From Bacillota bacterium (GTDB taxonomy: Bacteria; Bacillota; Ch66; Ch109): a DNA stretch of 64,000 nt. The stretch covers positions 1 through 64,000 of the forward strand of contig JABLWZ010000013.1 of NCBI GenBank assembly GCA_013178275.1, read 5' to 3'. Positions 1-8,879 of this stretch are shown here, piece after piece; positions within the stretch are counted from its first letter, which is position 1, and the number at the start of each line of letters is the position of its first letter. A program made the position numbers and the translations under genes. The notes under the pieces were generated by a model. That model worked only from the letters and a program-made list of their open reading frames with translations, was not told the origin of the DNA and did not search any database.

Positions 1-1481
1 TAGTACCCCGACATAGTGGTAAGCGCGGTGCTGGTGTCGGCCGTACTCTCTTTAACGTAGGCCTTGAAACGGTAGTCGGCTCCCGCCGCTGCGGGTGTCC
101 AGTCGTAGTAGTTGTTGGCTGACCAGGGGGTGGTCGTCTCTACGGAGGAGCCCTTGTAGACCTTGAAGAGGTAAACCTTGTTGGTTCCGCCGCTGGCGTT
201 ACAGGTCCAGCGGATGGTGGTGCCGGACGCCTGCGGGCTGGTCTGGTCGGGGGTCAGCGAGTTGATGGTGATGGGAGTGACCGCGCTGCTCAGTGCTGCA
301 TAAGCATTGATTCGACCATATCCAAAATAGTTATCACGGCCAGAGGAACCCAGGTCAACCGCAGTATTTTGGAGAATATCGGTTATTCCTGAAGCTGAAA
401 GGGTCGGATTACCAGACCAGACGAGAGCCGCAAGGCCAGCCACGTGGGGAGCGGAGGCAGAAGTACCCTCACCTAAGTAATAGCTGTTTTCCACAGTGCT
501 AGGGATATCATAACCTGGAGCGGTTAAATCCACGTATGAATTGTAGTTTGAAAAACTGCATCTATTATCGTCGCTGTCCGTGGCACCAACCCCTACTACA
601 CCGCTGCAGGCGGCAGGGTAGTTAACAGTAGAATTATAGTCGTTTCCAACCGCGGCAACTAACAGAACCCCTCTTGTTAAGGCATAATCGACCGCGTTCT
701 GAATGGTTTGACTGCTGCCGCTACCGCCGAAACTCATGTTTATGACCTTGGCGCCGTGGTCCACCGCGTAGTAAATACCTTCGGCGGCATCAGATGGATA
801 TACGGTTCCATCGTAAAACATCACCTTTACCGGCATGATCCGGGCATTCCATGACAATCCGGCAATACCAGCATTATTGTTTCCTATGGCCCCGATTATC
901 CCTGATACAAAGGTCCCGTGACCATAAATATCACTAACATTAGTATTATCTGAAACAAAATTATAACCGCTGGTATACATCCCCTGAAGATCGGGGTGAC
1001 CGATCTCTATCCCGCTATCCAGTACCGCAACGGTTACACTCGAGGAATCGGTTCTGATGTCCCAGGCCTGCGGCATTAAAATCTTTTTCAGATTCCACTG
1101 GTAAGAGTTGTAAAAGGTGTCATTGGGCGTTAAAAAAGCTTTATAAGGGGTATTAGGCTCTATGTATTCCACCTCACCGCTTTTTAACAGCTCTTCCTTC
1201 AGTCCTTCCCGATCTTTAAACTGGTATGTGTCATCCCCTACTTTACCTTTTTCCTCCAGACTGAACTTTGAGTATAATGAGTTCTTTCTGGATTCATTCA
1301 CGGAGGGTTTGAACTTAACCAGAATCTCTTGAGATTTCTCGGCTGCCGCCGCTTTCTCCATTTGGATAAGCTTTTCATCGCCTGCCTGAAAGTCCGCCTG
1401 GGGCATTTCTGCGGCAAATATAGTGTTGGGCGAAAAGACTAAGGACAGAAAAAAAAGCAGACAGATAAGGACTCTCTTCAT
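1..1481 (-). CDS. Secreted subtilisin-like serine protease (S8), C-terminus cut by window edge
   Basis: Reading from an ATG at 1481 on the minus strand gives 493 residues before the window ends, so the C-terminus is missing. A signal peptide (hydrophobic residues about 4-22, ending near IFA-AE) is followed by an inhibitor-like propeptide to about residue 115. The catalytic triad is visible: Asp155 in VAVLDSGIEIGHPD, His188 in GHGTFVSGI, and Ser341 in GEGTSASAPHVAGLAAL, with oxyanion Asn280 in AVGN. His188 is followed by Phe where HGTH is usual. After about residue 395 a Ser/Thr/Tyr-rich beta domain begins (IRWTCNASGG, YYDWTPAAAGADYRFKAYV), resembling triple-tyrosine or fibronectin-like domains of secreted proteins. 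AAGGGAGGG upstream of the ATG serves as ribosome binding site. The family degrades extracellular protein; the substrate is unknown. Confidence 0.9.
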   Translation of the reverse strand, partial: MKRVLICLLFFLSLVFSPNTIFAAEMPQADFQAGDEKLIQMEKAAAAEKSQEILVKFKPSVNESRKNSLYSKFSLEEKGKVGDDTYQFKDREGLKEELLKSGEVEYIEPNTPYKAFLTPNDTFYNSYQWNLKKILMPQAWDIRTDSSSVTVAVLDSGIEIGHPDLQGMYTSGYNFVSDNTNVSDIYGHGTFVSGIIGAIGNNNAGIAGLSWNARIMPVKVMFYDGTVYPSDAAEGIYYAVDHGAKVINMSFGGSGSSQTIQNAVDYALTRGVLLVAAVGNDYNSTVNYPAACSGVVGVGATDSDDNRCSFSNYNSYVDLTAPGYDIPSTVENSYYLGEGTSASAPHVAGLAALVWSGNPTLSASGITDILQNTAVDLGSSGRDNYFGYGRINAYAALSSAVTPITINSLTPDQTSPQASGTTIRWTCNASGGTNKVYLFKVYKGSSVETTTPWSANNYYDWTPAAAGADYRFKAYVKESTADTSTALTTMSGY

Positions 1482-1839
1482 ACATAAATACCCTCCCTTA
1501 AAAAGTTTAGTGCGGCAATCCAACCTGAACCCACCGGACAACTTCTAAACCGATAATTTAAAACTAAAATATAATAATAAGGACTAAAAAATAAAAGAGA
1601 TGATAAAAGAGGATCGTACTTAAAACCAGAGTAACTATATTATACAATTTTTTTACAAGAATTTCACTTCATATATTATTATTTTGTATTGAGATTTGGT
1701 TATTAATAGACTACTGGGGGGAAAACGGATAGACAGTAAACAATGCAGCATTAAAGAGTTTGGTTTCCATGTTAATTAAAACTTTTCTTGTTCTTTCCCA
1801 GTTGTGCTAAAATTATTTTGGTAAAGAATTAGGACTGGG
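1482..1839. other. AT-rich intergenic region between divergent protease and galU genes
   Basis: About 360 bases, much richer in A+T than the flanking genes, separating two divergently transcribed genes. I see no convincing coding frame. It must hold promoters for both directions. On the plus strand an extended -10 (TGCTAAAAT, 1805-1813) lies about 25 nt before the galU start, without a clear -35. No clear -10/-35 pair was found for the protease. Confidence 0.5.
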
Positions 1840-2754
1840 GTGGATTTTTTGAATAAGAGAGTCCGGAAGGCGGTCATCCCGGCGGCAGGCTTGGGGACCC
1901 GTTTCCTGCCGGCGACCAAGGCCCAGCCCAAAGAGATGCTCCCAGTGGTGGATAAGCCCTCGATCCAGTATATCGTTGAAGAGGCGGTGGCTTCCGGGAT
2001 CGAGGATATCATCATCATCACCGGCCGGGGCAAGCGGGCGATCGAGGACCACTTCGACAAGTCATACGAACTGGAAAGCATCCTGGAGTCGAAGCAGGAG
2101 TACGAGCGATTGAATGTAATCCGGGATATCGTCAACCTGGTCGAGATCCACTACATCCGGCAGCGCGAGGCCAAGGGGCTGGGCGATGCTGTCTACTGTG
2201 CCCGCAAGTTTGTGGGGGACGAACCTTTCGCGGTTCTCCTGGGGGACGATATTGTCGTATCGGAGACCCCCTGCCTGAAGCAGCTTATCGACGTATACGA
2301 CGTCTATGGGGGAACGGTGGTGGGGGTCCAGTCCGTATCCAGGGACGAGGTCAACCGCTACGGGATCGTGGAGCCCGATGGAAACAACGGAATCAAGGAG
2401 CCGGACCAGGCCCGGCTGCATAAGGTAAAGGACCTGGTGGAGAAACCTTCCCGGGAGGAGGCACCCTCCAATATCGCCATCCTGGGACGCTACATCATCC
2501 AGCCCGAGGTGTTTGATTTCCTGGAACAACAGGTCCCGGGCGCGGGTGGGGAGATCCAGCTGACCGACGCGCTGCGGAGACTGGCGCAGGTCGGACCGGT
2601 CTACGCCTACGACTTCGAGGGGAAGCGTTATGACATCGGCACCAAGATCGGCTATCTCCAGGCAACGGTAGAGATGGCCCTGATGCGTGAGGACCTGGGC
2701 CTGGAGTTCAAAGAGTACTTGCTGGGTCTTTTGGGGAAAGGATTAACCCCTTAA
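1840..2754 (+). CDS. galU: UTP-glucose-1-phosphate uridylyltransferase
   Basis: Makes UDP-glucose from UTP and glucose-1-phosphate in the cytoplasm, feeding envelope glycans. The 304-residue length is typical. The N-terminus has the nucleotidyltransferase signature [20 protein letters not shown] with the family Lys, then [20 protein letters not shown]-type residues (LLGDDIVV) follow near 130, and the C-terminal [12 protein letters not shown] is characteristic of GalU. The start is a GTG at 1840 with AGGA upstream. An in-frame TTG at 1849 is better placed behind GGGGTGG, so the protein may be three residues shorter. wecB follows after 18 nt, so the two are probably co-transcribed. Confidence 0.93.
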   Translation: MDFLNKRVRKAVIPAAGLGTRFLPATKAQPKEMLPVVDKPSIQYIVEEAVASGIEDIIIITGRGKRAIEDHFDKSYELESILESKQEYERLNVIRDIVNLVEIHYIRQREAKGLGDAVYCARKFVGDEPFAVLLGDDIVVSETPCLKQLIDVYDVYGGTVVGVQSVSRDEVNRYGIVEPDGNNGIKEPDQARLHKVKDLVEKPSREEAPSNIAILGRYIIQPEVFDFLEQQVPGAGGEIQLTDALRRLAQVGPVYAYDFEGKRYDIGTKIGYLQATVEMALMREDLGLEFKEYLLGLLGKGLTP

Positions 2755-2772
2755 ATCGATCTTAACGATAGT

Positions 2773-4008
2773 GTGCTGAGTAGAGAGGGGATTGGAAAAG
2801 AGTTGTCGACCAAGAGTGGGGATAAGCCTCGCCGGGTAAGGGTTACCGCGGTTTTCGGGACCCGCCCCGAGGCCATCAAGATGGCGCCGGTGGTGAAAGA
2901 GCTGCAGAAGTATCCCGAGGAGTTCGAGACCCGGGTGGCGGTGACCGCCCAGCACCGGCAGATGCTGGACCAGGTGCTGGAGCTGTTTAAGATAACCCCT
3001 GATTTCGATTTAAACATTATGCGAGACCGGCAGACCCTTTTTGATATCACCTCCCGGGCCCTGCTGGGTCTGGGTGAGGTTTTCGAATCGGAGAGGCCGG
3101 ACCTGGTGCTGGTGCACGGTGATACCACCACCACCTTTGCCGCCAGCCTGGCCGCTTTTTATCTGCAGATCCCGGTGGGGCACGTGGAGGCGGGGCTCAG
3201 GACCCATGACAAGTATTCCCCCTTCCCGGAGGAGATGAACCGCCACCTGACCGGGGTATTGACCGACATGCACTTCGCCCCCACCGAGACCTCGAAGAAT
3301 AATCTGCTGCGGGAAGGGGTTTCCCGGGAACATATCTTCGTCACCGGCAATACGGTGATCGACGCCCTGCAGGCGACGGTGAATCCCTCCTACTGCCTGG
3401 ACTGGTCCATGCTGGGGGGGCAGGTAGACCTGGCCAACGAGCGGCTGCTGCTGGTGACCACCCACCGCCGGGAAAACTGGGGTGAGCCGCTGCGGGAGGT
3501 CTACCTGGCGTTCAACGACCTGCTGGAGACCTTCCCCGATGTCAGGATCGTCTTTCCGGTGCATAAGAACCCCCGGGTTCGGGAGGTGGTCGAGAGGGTC
3601 CTGGGTGAGGGATCTCCCTACCGTCAGCGGGTCAGCCTGATCGAGCCTTTGGATTACGAGCCCTTCGCGAACCTGATGGGGGTCTCCACCCTGGTACTGA
3701 CCGACTCCGGCGGACTGCAGGAGGAGGCCCCCTCCCTGGGGAAGCCGGTGCTGGTGCTGCGTGACACCACGGAACGTCCGGAGGCGCTGGAGGCGGGTAC
3801 GGTAAAACTGGTGGGCACCTCCCGCCAGGTGGTATTTGAGACGGCGAGAGAACTCCTGGCCAACCCGCGGGCCTACGAGGAGATGGCCCGGGCCACCAAC
3901 CCGTATGGTGACGGCAGGGCCGCCCGTAGGATTATACTGGCTATCCGCCGCCGCTTCGGTTTTTCCGATGATCCCTGGACTCCCTTTGGAGTAAACCCTG
4001 GAAATTAG
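2773..4008 (+). CDS. wecB: UDP-N-acetylglucosamine 2-epimerase (non-hydrolysing)
   Basis: Interconverts UDP-GlcNAc and UDP-ManNAc for wall or surface polysaccharides; cytoplasmic GT-B-fold enzyme. The 411 residues contain the family motifs VFGTRPEAIKMAPVV near the start, HVEAGLRTHDKYSPFPEEMNR around 140, and TDSGGLQEEAPSLGKPVLVLR near 310. The annotated GTG gives an extra 15-20 residues before the conserved VRVTAVFGTRPE. A TTG at 2803 would trim ten of these, and the true start is uncertain. It sits directly behind galU and before a terminator at 4160. Confidence 0.92.
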   Translation: MLSREGIGKELSTKSGDKPRRVRVTAVFGTRPEAIKMAPVVKELQKYPEEFETRVAVTAQHRQMLDQVLELFKITPDFDLNIMRDRQTLFDITSRALLGLGEVFESERPDLVLVHGDTTTTFAASLAAFYLQIPVGHVEAGLRTHDKYSPFPEEMNRHLTGVLTDMHFAPTETSKNNLLREGVSREHIFVTGNTVIDALQATVNPSYCLDWSMLGGQVDLANERLLLVTTHRRENWGEPLREVYLAFNDLLETFPDVRIVFPVHKNPRVREVVERVLGEGSPYRQRVSLIEPLDYEPFANLMGVSTLVLTDSGGLQEEAPSLGKPVLVLRDTTERPEALEAGTVKLVGTSRQVVFETARELLANPRAYEEMARATNPYGDGRAARRIILAIRRRFGFSDDPWTPFGVNPGN

Positions 4009-4034
4009 GGCATACTTATTACTGGGTGAGGTTG

Positions 4035-4157
4035 GTGGGCAGACCAGGCGAGCACGGATATATCAGGTTTAAAAAGAGAAACGGACGGGTCTACCAGTTG
4101 TTTTGCCAGGTGATAAAACAGATACTGCATGACCCGCCACCGAGAAGTGAATCCTAA
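4035..4157 (+). CDS. Possible small basic protein, 40 residues
   Basis: A short frame from GTG 4035 to TAA 4157, with GAGG four bases upstream. It encodes a basic peptide beginning MGRPGEHGYIRFKKRNGRV, with hydrophobic LFCQVIKQIL in the middle and a PPP near the end. It stops just before a rho-independent terminator, as an authentic last gene of the galU-wecB unit would. I do not recognise it and cannot exclude a chance frame. Confidence 0.25.
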   Translation: MGRPGEHGYIRFKKRNGRVYQLFCQVIKQILHDPPPRSES

Positions 4158-4159
4158 AG

Positions 4160-4180
4160 CCGGCCGAAAGGTCGGTTTTT
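4160..4180 (+). terminator. Rho-independent terminator after galU-wecB
   Basis: Stem CCGGCC/GGTCGG (one G-U pair) closed by a GAAA tetraloop and followed by TTTTT. It ends the galU-wecB unit. Confidence 0.8.
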
Positions 4181-4188
4181 GCCGCTAT

Positions 4189-4337
4189 CGGAAAGTATAT
4201 TAGAGAACTTTCCGATGCAAGCAAGTGCACTTCGAAGCAAGTGCAGCTATGGCTCCCGCCCTTGGCGGTAGCCTAGCTTTCTTCGCAACTAGGGCTATCG
4301 CTTGCGCCAGCTTGGCGACAGCCAAGTTTTCTTCGGC
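4189..4337 (+). repeat. Composite intergenic repeat: hairpin, 11-bp direct repeats and two copies of a roughly 43-bp repeat
   Basis: In order: an inverted repeat CGGAAAGT (4189-4196)/ACTTTCCG (4207-4214); two copies of AAGCAAGTGCA (4219-4229, 4235-4245); then two diverged copies of a longer unit at about 4245-4286 and 4294-4337, each beginning GCTATnGCT, containing a CTTGGCG palindrome half and ending AGYTTTCTTCG. Related copies occur at 14152-14195 and, inverted, at 47811-47858. The block fills the space before the DUF421 gene. Confidence 0.6.
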
Positions 4338-4366
4338 GGACGGGATTTATTTTGGGGGGTGAATGG

Positions 4367-5095
4367 ATGGACTGGTTCGTCGAGAGCACCTGGAAGACGG
4401 TACTGGCTTTTGCCGCGGTGCTGCTCTATGCCCGCCTTTTGGGCAAGGAGCAGATCAGCCAGCTTACCTTCTACGACTATGTGACCGGTATTACCTTCGG
4501 CAATCTGGCGGGTCAGCTGGCTTTTTCTGAAGACAACCGGGTCTTCGAACACTTTTGGATACTTACCCTGTTCGTGGGAATCGCCTATTTCCTGGCCTAC
4601 GCGACGACCAAGAATAGACCGCTGCGCAAACTGATCGAGGGGGAACCGACGATCGTCATCCACAACGGAAAGATCCTGGAGCAGAACATGAAGAAGATGC
4701 GCTACAACATGGAAAACCTTCTGACCCAGCTCCGGGAAAAGGATATCTTTCGCATCAGTGAGGTGGAGTACGCTATCCTGGAGACCAACGGGGTGCTCAG
4801 CGTCCTGCCCAAGTCGCAGCACCGGCCGCTGACCCCGGGCGACCTGAGCCTGCCTACGGATTATCAGGGCCTGAGTTCCGAAATCATCGTGGACGGGGTG
4901 GTGATCTATCCCAACCTGGAACAGAACGAACTGGACGAGCAGTGGTTGATCCGGGAGCTGCGGCGGCGGGGGATCAATTCGCCCCAGGAGGTCTTTTACG
5001 CAAGTCTGGAATCTGATGGGAACCTGTATATAGATATAAGGAAGGATAATCTGGAGCACCCGGTGGATGTCACCGACAGCCGGCTGCCGAAGTAG
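4367..5095 (+). CDS. DUF421/YetF-family membrane protein
   Basis: 242 residues. Two or three N-terminal membrane segments (about residues 8-25, 40-58 and 66-85) precede a soluble DUF421 domain containing the family-type stretch EGEPTIVIHNGKILEQNMKKMRYNMENLLTQLR. The YetF-like Bacillota family occurs in vegetative cells and spores; its biochemical role is not established. I chose ATG 4367 because GGGGGGTGA lies six bases upstream; a TTG at 4352 would place the start inside that ribosome binding site. The gene is flanked by the repeat block upstream and a sigma-A-type promoter for the next gene downstream, so it is probably monocistronic. Confidence 0.85.
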   Translation: MDWFVESTWKTVLAFAAVLLYARLLGKEQISQLTFYDYVTGITFGNLAGQLAFSEDNRVFEHFWILTLFVGIAYFLAYATTKNRPLRKLIEGEPTIVIHNGKILEQNMKKMRYNMENLLTQLREKDIFRISEVEYAILETNGVLSVLPKSQHRPLTPGDLSLPTDYQGLSSEIIVDGVVIYPNLEQNELDEQWLIRELRRRGINSPQEVFYASLESDGNLYIDIRKDNLEHPVDVTDSRLPK

Positions 5096-5100
5096 TTGTT

Positions 5101-5129
5101 TTGACTGGCTTTTAGGCTCATGGTAGAAT
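5101..5129 (+). promoter_or_regulatory. Sigma-A-type promoter of the phosphohexomutase gene
   Basis: TTGACT, 17-nt spacer, TAGAAT: one mismatch in each hexamer and ideal spacing, about 45 nt before the start codon. Confidence 0.8.
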
Positions 5130-5175
5130 TAGTTGACAATTAAGTATATTTTGGGTAAGGAGTGTGGCGCCTGAG

Positions 5176-6609
5176 ATGGGTGTTATCAAGTTTGGCACCG
5201 ATGGCTGGCGGGCTGTCATGGCGGAGGAATTCACATTTGAGAACGTGCGGCTGGTGGCGCAGGCCATCGCGGAGTATATAAACCAGAATGGGATGGGCAA
5301 GAGAGGGCTGGTCATCGGTTTTGACACCCGGTTCCTGTCTTCCCGGTTTGCTGACGCGGTTGCCGAGGTGATGCTGGGCAACGGTATCCCGGTGTGGTTG
5401 ACCGAGTCCTGCTGTCCCACGCCGGTCACCGCTTACACGACCACCTTCTATAAGGCAGCCGGGGCGGTGATGCTCACCGCCAGCCATAATCCTCCCGAGT
5501 ACAACGGCATCAAGTTTATACCCGAATACGGCGGGCCAGCACTCCCGGAGGTGACCGACCAGATCGAGAGGAATCTTATGCGGCTCCTGGAAGGGCAGCC
5601 GGATGGAACGCTCTACCGAAGCCTTCCGTTGGAGGAGGGTTATCGGCAGGGCGCCGCCCGGAGAATCGATCCGCGTGAGGAGTACCTGGATCACCTCGCA
5701 AAATCGGTCAGCCTGGAGGCTATCCGCCAGCGCCCCCTCAAGGTGGTCGTCGATCCGATGTACGGTTGTGGGGCGGGATACCTGGAGGAGTTTCTGGGTC
5801 GGGCCGACTGTCAGGTCCAGGTTATCCACAACACCTGTGACCCACTTTTTGGGGGTATCGCGCCGGAACCGATGGGGAGATGGCTGAATGAACTGAAGGA
5901 GCAGGTCACCCAATCGGGGGCCGACCTCGGGCTGGCCCTGGATGGGGATGCCGACCGCTACGGGGTGGTAGACCGTCATGGACGCTACTTCACCGCTAAC
6001 GAAACCCTCTACCTGTTTTTCGACTACCTGCTGCGGACCAGGGAGCACCGGGGCCCAGTCGCCCGTACGGTGGCGACCACCCACATGCTGGACCGGATAG
6101 CTGCCCGCCACCGACTGCCGGTGGTAGAGACCGCGGTCGGCTTCAAGTATATCAGCCAGTCGCTGCGGGAGAACGGCGCTGTCATCGGGGGCGAGGAGAG
6201 CGGCGGCATGAGTGTGTTTGGGCACGTCCCAGAGAAGGACGGCATCCTCGCCTGTGCCTTGATGGTCGAGATGGTGGCGGCGATGGGTAAGGACCCGGGG
6301 GAGATGGAGAAGGAGATCCAGACGGAGTACGGGACCCTGGCGAGCGAGCGTCTGGACCTGCATACCACCCCGGCGGAAAAGAGTGCCATCAGTGAAAGAC
6401 TGAATGGGTTTAACCCGGCTGATATAGCCGGGTATAAGGTCCTGGAGGTAAAGTCTGTAGATGGGATCAAGCTGGTATTAGAAGGCAACCGCTGGGCGCT
6501 TATCCGCGCCTCGGGCACTGAGCCGATGTTCCGTCTGTACGTGGAGGCCGCGGACTCTGTGGAGCTGGATCGAATCCAGTCGGCGGTCAGGGAGATGCTC
6601 CACCTTTAG
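5176..6609 (+). CDS. Phosphoglucomutase/phosphomannomutase (alpha-D-phosphohexomutase)
   Basis: Moves phosphate between C1 and C6 of hexoses and so supplies glucose-1-P or mannose-1-P for the nucleotide-sugar genes around it. 477 residues with all four family motifs in order: phosphoserine loop TASHNPPEYNG, metal-binding DGDADRYG, sugar-binding GEESGGMS, and phosphate-binding RASGTEPMFR. Start ATG 5176 gives the usual N-terminus MGVIKFGTDGWRA; a GTG at 5164 is only one base from the AAGGAG and is less likely. The substrate (glucose, mannose or glucosamine phosphate) cannot be decided from sequence. Confidence 0.92.
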   Translation: MGVIKFGTDGWRAVMAEEFTFENVRLVAQAIAEYINQNGMGKRGLVIGFDTRFLSSRFADAVAEVMLGNGIPVWLTESCCPTPVTAYTTTFYKAAGAVMLTASHNPPEYNGIKFIPEYGGPALPEVTDQIERNLMRLLEGQPDGTLYRSLPLEEGYRQGAARRIDPREEYLDHLAKSVSLEAIRQRPLKVVVDPMYGCGAGYLEEFLGRADCQVQVIHNTCDPLFGGIAPEPMGRWLNELKEQVTQSGADLGLALDGDADRYGVVDRHGRYFTANETLYLFFDYLLRTREHRGPVARTVATTHMLDRIAARHRLPVVETAVGFKYISQSLRENGAVIGGEESGGMSVFGHVPEKDGILACALMVEMVAAMGKDPGEMEKEIQTEYGTLASERLDLHTTPAEKSAISERLNGFNPADIAGYKVLEVKSVDGIKLVLEGNRWALIRASGTEPMFRLYVEAADSVELDRIQSAVREMLHL

Positions 6610-6642
6610 TAGCAGCCAAGTAGCAGCAGAATATCCTCTCCC

Positions 6643-6668
6643 GGCATAAGATAAAGCACACTTATGCC
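6643..6668 (+). promoter_or_regulatory. Hairpin just upstream of a ribosome binding site
   Basis: GGCATAAG (6643-6650) pairs perfectly with CTTATGCC (6661-6668) around a 10-nt loop. No T-tract follows. Its position immediately before the ribosome binding site of the next gene suggests a translational or RNA-stability role, or a weak terminator. Confidence 0.4.
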
Positions 6669-6679
6669 TGGTGGGGGGT

Positions 6680-7024
6680 ATGATGATGTACGGACTGGCC
6701 TGGGTGATAGTTTTAACCGTTGCCGCCGTGGTTTTTCTGTTGGTAAGGGGAGCGGCCGATAGAGGTCGGGGTTTGGATCCTGATGGACGTTACACCTTCA
6801 TCCTCCTGGTCTTCAATCAGGAGGAACGGATCGAAGGGCTGATATGGGAGCTGAGGCGGCTCCGCGATCGATACCCCACCTTCGACCTGGTGGTGGTGGA
6901 TCAGGGCTCGACTGACCGCACCGCCAAGATGCTGGAGCGTCTGTGGCGGGAAAATGAGGACTTCCGGTGGACGGTTTTACCGGAGGGCGTGAAGCGGCAG
7001 TGGCCGGACCTGGAACCCGAATAG
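6680..7024 (+). CDS. Membrane-anchored, truncated GT2-like protein
   Basis: About 114 residues. One N-terminal transmembrane helix (YGLAWVIVLTVAAVVFLLV) is followed by a cytosolic segment resembling the first nucleotide-binding half of GT-A family 2 glycosyltransferases: FILLVFNQEERIEGLIWEL and then LVVVDQGSTDRTAKML. The protein stops before the region where the catalytic DxD would lie, so it is probably not an active transferase. It could be a remnant or a regulatory paralogue. Several in-frame starts (GTG 6671, ATGs 6680/6683/6686) are possible behind GGTGGGGGG. It lies between the phosphohexomutase gene and codY. Confidence 0.6.
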   Translation: MMMYGLAWVIVLTVAAVVFLLVRGAADRGRGLDPDGRYTFILLVFNQEERIEGLIWELRRLRDRYPTFDLVVVDQGSTDRTAKMLERLWRENEDFRWTVLPEGVKRQWPDLEPE

Positions 7025-7154
7025 AGACGGTGCTCGGGGGATTAAATATTAATAAAAGTGTAAAATTTTTTAAATTGTTAGCAGGAAACTACAACTATCC
7101 TGTCGAAATATTCAGCAAATACTTGCGGCAAGGCTGATTGGGGGCTTTAGGGTA

Positions 7155-7898
7155 TTGGACGAACTGTCTTTACTCCTGGAAAAGACAAGGGTGTTAAGCC
7201 AACTGGTTCAACGTGGGTCTGATCAACCCACCGATTTTTATGACCTGGCTTGTACCCTTGCCAATCTTACTGAGAGCAATGTTTATATCATCGGCGGCAA
7301 GGGAGAACTGATGGGTGTCTGCGAGATGCCCAATATACCACAGCCGCTGATCGGAGAACGGACCCTGGATGAACACATCCTAATCAACGAGTACCTGGAG
7401 TGGCTGTCCAGTTTCTCCGAGACCGTGGTGGGGACCCGAATCTCCGGCAATACCCTGCTGACGGTGATCCCTATTTTCGGCGGCCCCAACCGCCTGGGTA
7501 CGGTAGTGCTGGCAAAATCCCACCCGTTCGATACCCAGTCGGTGATCTTGGCGGAGGTAGGAGCCACGGTGATCGGCCTCGAGATACTTCGCTTCCTGAG
7601 CGAGCAGGCGGAGAAGATAAACCGCAAGAAGGAAGCAGTTTCTCTGGCGCTGGCGGTCCTTTCCTACTCGGAGATCGAGGCGGTGAAGTACATCTTCCGT
7701 GAGCTTGAAGGGGACGAGGGTTTCGTGGTGGCCATCCGCCTGGCGGATAAGTACATGCTCACCCGGTCGGTGATCGTGAACGCCCTCCGCAAGCTGGAGA
7801 GTGCGGGGGTTATCCAGGCGCGGTCTTTGGGAATGAAGGGCACCTACATCAAGGTCCTGAATGAGTACCTTTACGAACAGTTAGCCAAGATGGCCTAG
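7155..7898 (+). CDS. codY: Global GTP- and branched-chain-amino-acid-sensing repressor CodY
   Basis: 247 residues, near the usual 255-260. The N-terminal GAF-like sensor (residues 1-150) starts ELLLEKTRVLSQLVQ-like and contains FGGPNRLGTVVLAK. A long linker helix (ILRFLSEQAEKINRKKEAV) leads to the C-terminal winged helix-turn-helix (about 195-235) with LTRSVIVNALRKLESAGVI. CodY represses stationary-phase, transport and in some species motility genes while GTP and branched-chain amino acids are plentiful. The start is a TTG with a weak ribosome binding site. A terminator follows at 7953, so it is separate from comF. An imperfect CodY-box-like AT stretch (7064-7078) could mediate autoregulation. 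Confidence 0.93.
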   Translation: MDELSLLLEKTRVLSQLVQRGSDQPTDFYDLACTLANLTESNVYIIGGKGELMGVCEMPNIPQPLIGERTLDEHILINEYLEWLSSFSETVVGTRISGNTLLTVIPIFGGPNRLGTVVLAKSHPFDTQSVILAEVGATVIGLEILRFLSEQAEKINRKKEAVSLALAVLSYSEIEAVKYIFRELEGDEGFVVAIRLADKYMLTRSVIVNALRKLESAGVIQARSLGMKGTYIKVLNEYLYEQLAKMA

Positions 7899-7951
7899 CA
7901 TATATTTATAGAAGCCCTAACAGTGATGAATAGCTGGTGAAGACCATCTTC

Positions 7952-7993
7952 AAAGCGATTGAGGCTGATTTTATAATCGCTTTTTTGCTTTTT
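7952..7993 (+). terminator. Rho-independent terminator after codY
   Basis: AAGCGATT (7953-7960) pairs with AATCGCTT (7975-7982), continuing into a long T-rich tail. It isolates codY and places the true comF start downstream. Confidence 0.8.
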
Positions 7994-8011
7994 TTAATGA
8001 AAGGAAATGCC

Positions 8012-8830
8012 GTGTCAGAGATAAGAAAGTGGTTGAAGGACTGGGGACAGTCCCTTCTCGACCTGGTCTACGCTAAAAGCGGCGCCTGCCGGTTATGTCA
8101 GCGCAGTTGGGTGGTGGGGGAGTTCAGCAGCGGCCGTGGTGACCTGTGTGACGACTGCCGCGCTGCCCTGACGGCCTGCCCGGAAGGCCTCATCCCCTGT
8201 CCCGGCTGTGGGCGTTTTTTTCTACCCCACGACTACGGTGGGGACCGATGCGCTGAATGCCGGTCCAATCCACTGCCGATTTCTGCCGGGGTAGTGGTGG
8301 GGCCGTACACCGGGATGCTCCGTCAGGCCATCCACTGGTACAAGTTCGGGCGAAGGAAGGAACTAGCCGATCCGCTGGCGATGCTGCTGAGGGAGCAGGT
8401 AAAGCCGATAGTCGAGGCTGGGAGCGGGGAAGACCTGCTGGTGATCCCGGTCCCTCTGCACCGGGATCGCTTGAAGGAAAGGGGATTCAACCAGTCGGAG
8501 CTGCTGGCGCGGGCGATGATCAAGCGGATGGAATCGGAACCGGGCGATCGTCCGCGTCTTCTGCTGCGTACCGATATCCTGACCCGTCCGGTCGAGACCC
8601 CTTCCCAGACCGGCCTTAAGCGTTCAGAACGGATGGTCAATCTGGTCGGGGCTTTCCAGGCGGAGGAAGGAAGAGGCAGGGAACTGTCGGGACGCCGGGT
8701 TCTTCTGGTCGACGATATCATTACCACCGGCAGCACCAGCGGGGAGTGCGCCCGGGTTTTGCTGGAGGCCGGCAGCGGACCAGTCAGCCTGGGTGTATTG
8801 GCGGGCGGCATTATAGGAAAAAGGTCCTAG
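8012..8830 (+). CDS. comF: ComF-family protein (double zinc ribbon plus phosphoribosyltransferase-like domain)
   Basis: 272 residues. The N-terminal double zinc ribbon has paired cysteines (CRLC, CDDC, CPGC, CAEC within residues 25-85). It is followed by a type I phosphoribosyltransferase-like domain with VIPVPLHRDRLKERGFNQSE and the PRPP-loop motif LLVDDIITTGSTSGEC near 230-245. ComFC in B. subtilis is needed for DNA uptake, and the family may act on single-stranded DNA. The GTG at 8012 is chosen because AAAGGAAA lies six bases upstream. Longer frames would begin inside the codY terminator. As in B. subtilis, it stands directly before the late flagellar operon. Confidence 0.88.
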   Translation: MSEIRKWLKDWGQSLLDLVYAKSGACRLCQRSWVVGEFSSGRGDLCDDCRAALTACPEGLIPCPGCGRFFLPHDYGGDRCAECRSNPLPISAGVVVGPYTGMLRQAIHWYKFGRRKELADPLAMLLREQVKPIVEAGSGEDLLVIPVPLHRDRLKERGFNQSELLARAMIKRMESEPGDRPRLLLRTDILTRPVETPSQTGLKRSERMVNLVGAFQAEEGRGRELSGRRVLLVDDIITTGSTSGECARVLLEAGSGPVSLGVLAGGIIGKRS

Positions 8831-8879
8831 CCGGGGATAGGTAGAATTTATTATTTTGATTTGATAGCCGCATATCTGC

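Noticed and set aside
5140..6363. Long minus-strand frame opposite the phosphohexomutase
   Set aside because: Same reasoning: the plus strand encodes all four catalytic motifs of the mutase and has a good promoter.
7064..7078. CodY box upstream of codY
   Set aside because: Matches AATTTTCWGAAAATT at only about 10 of 15 positions in an AT-rich stretch, so chance is likely; not listed as a feature.
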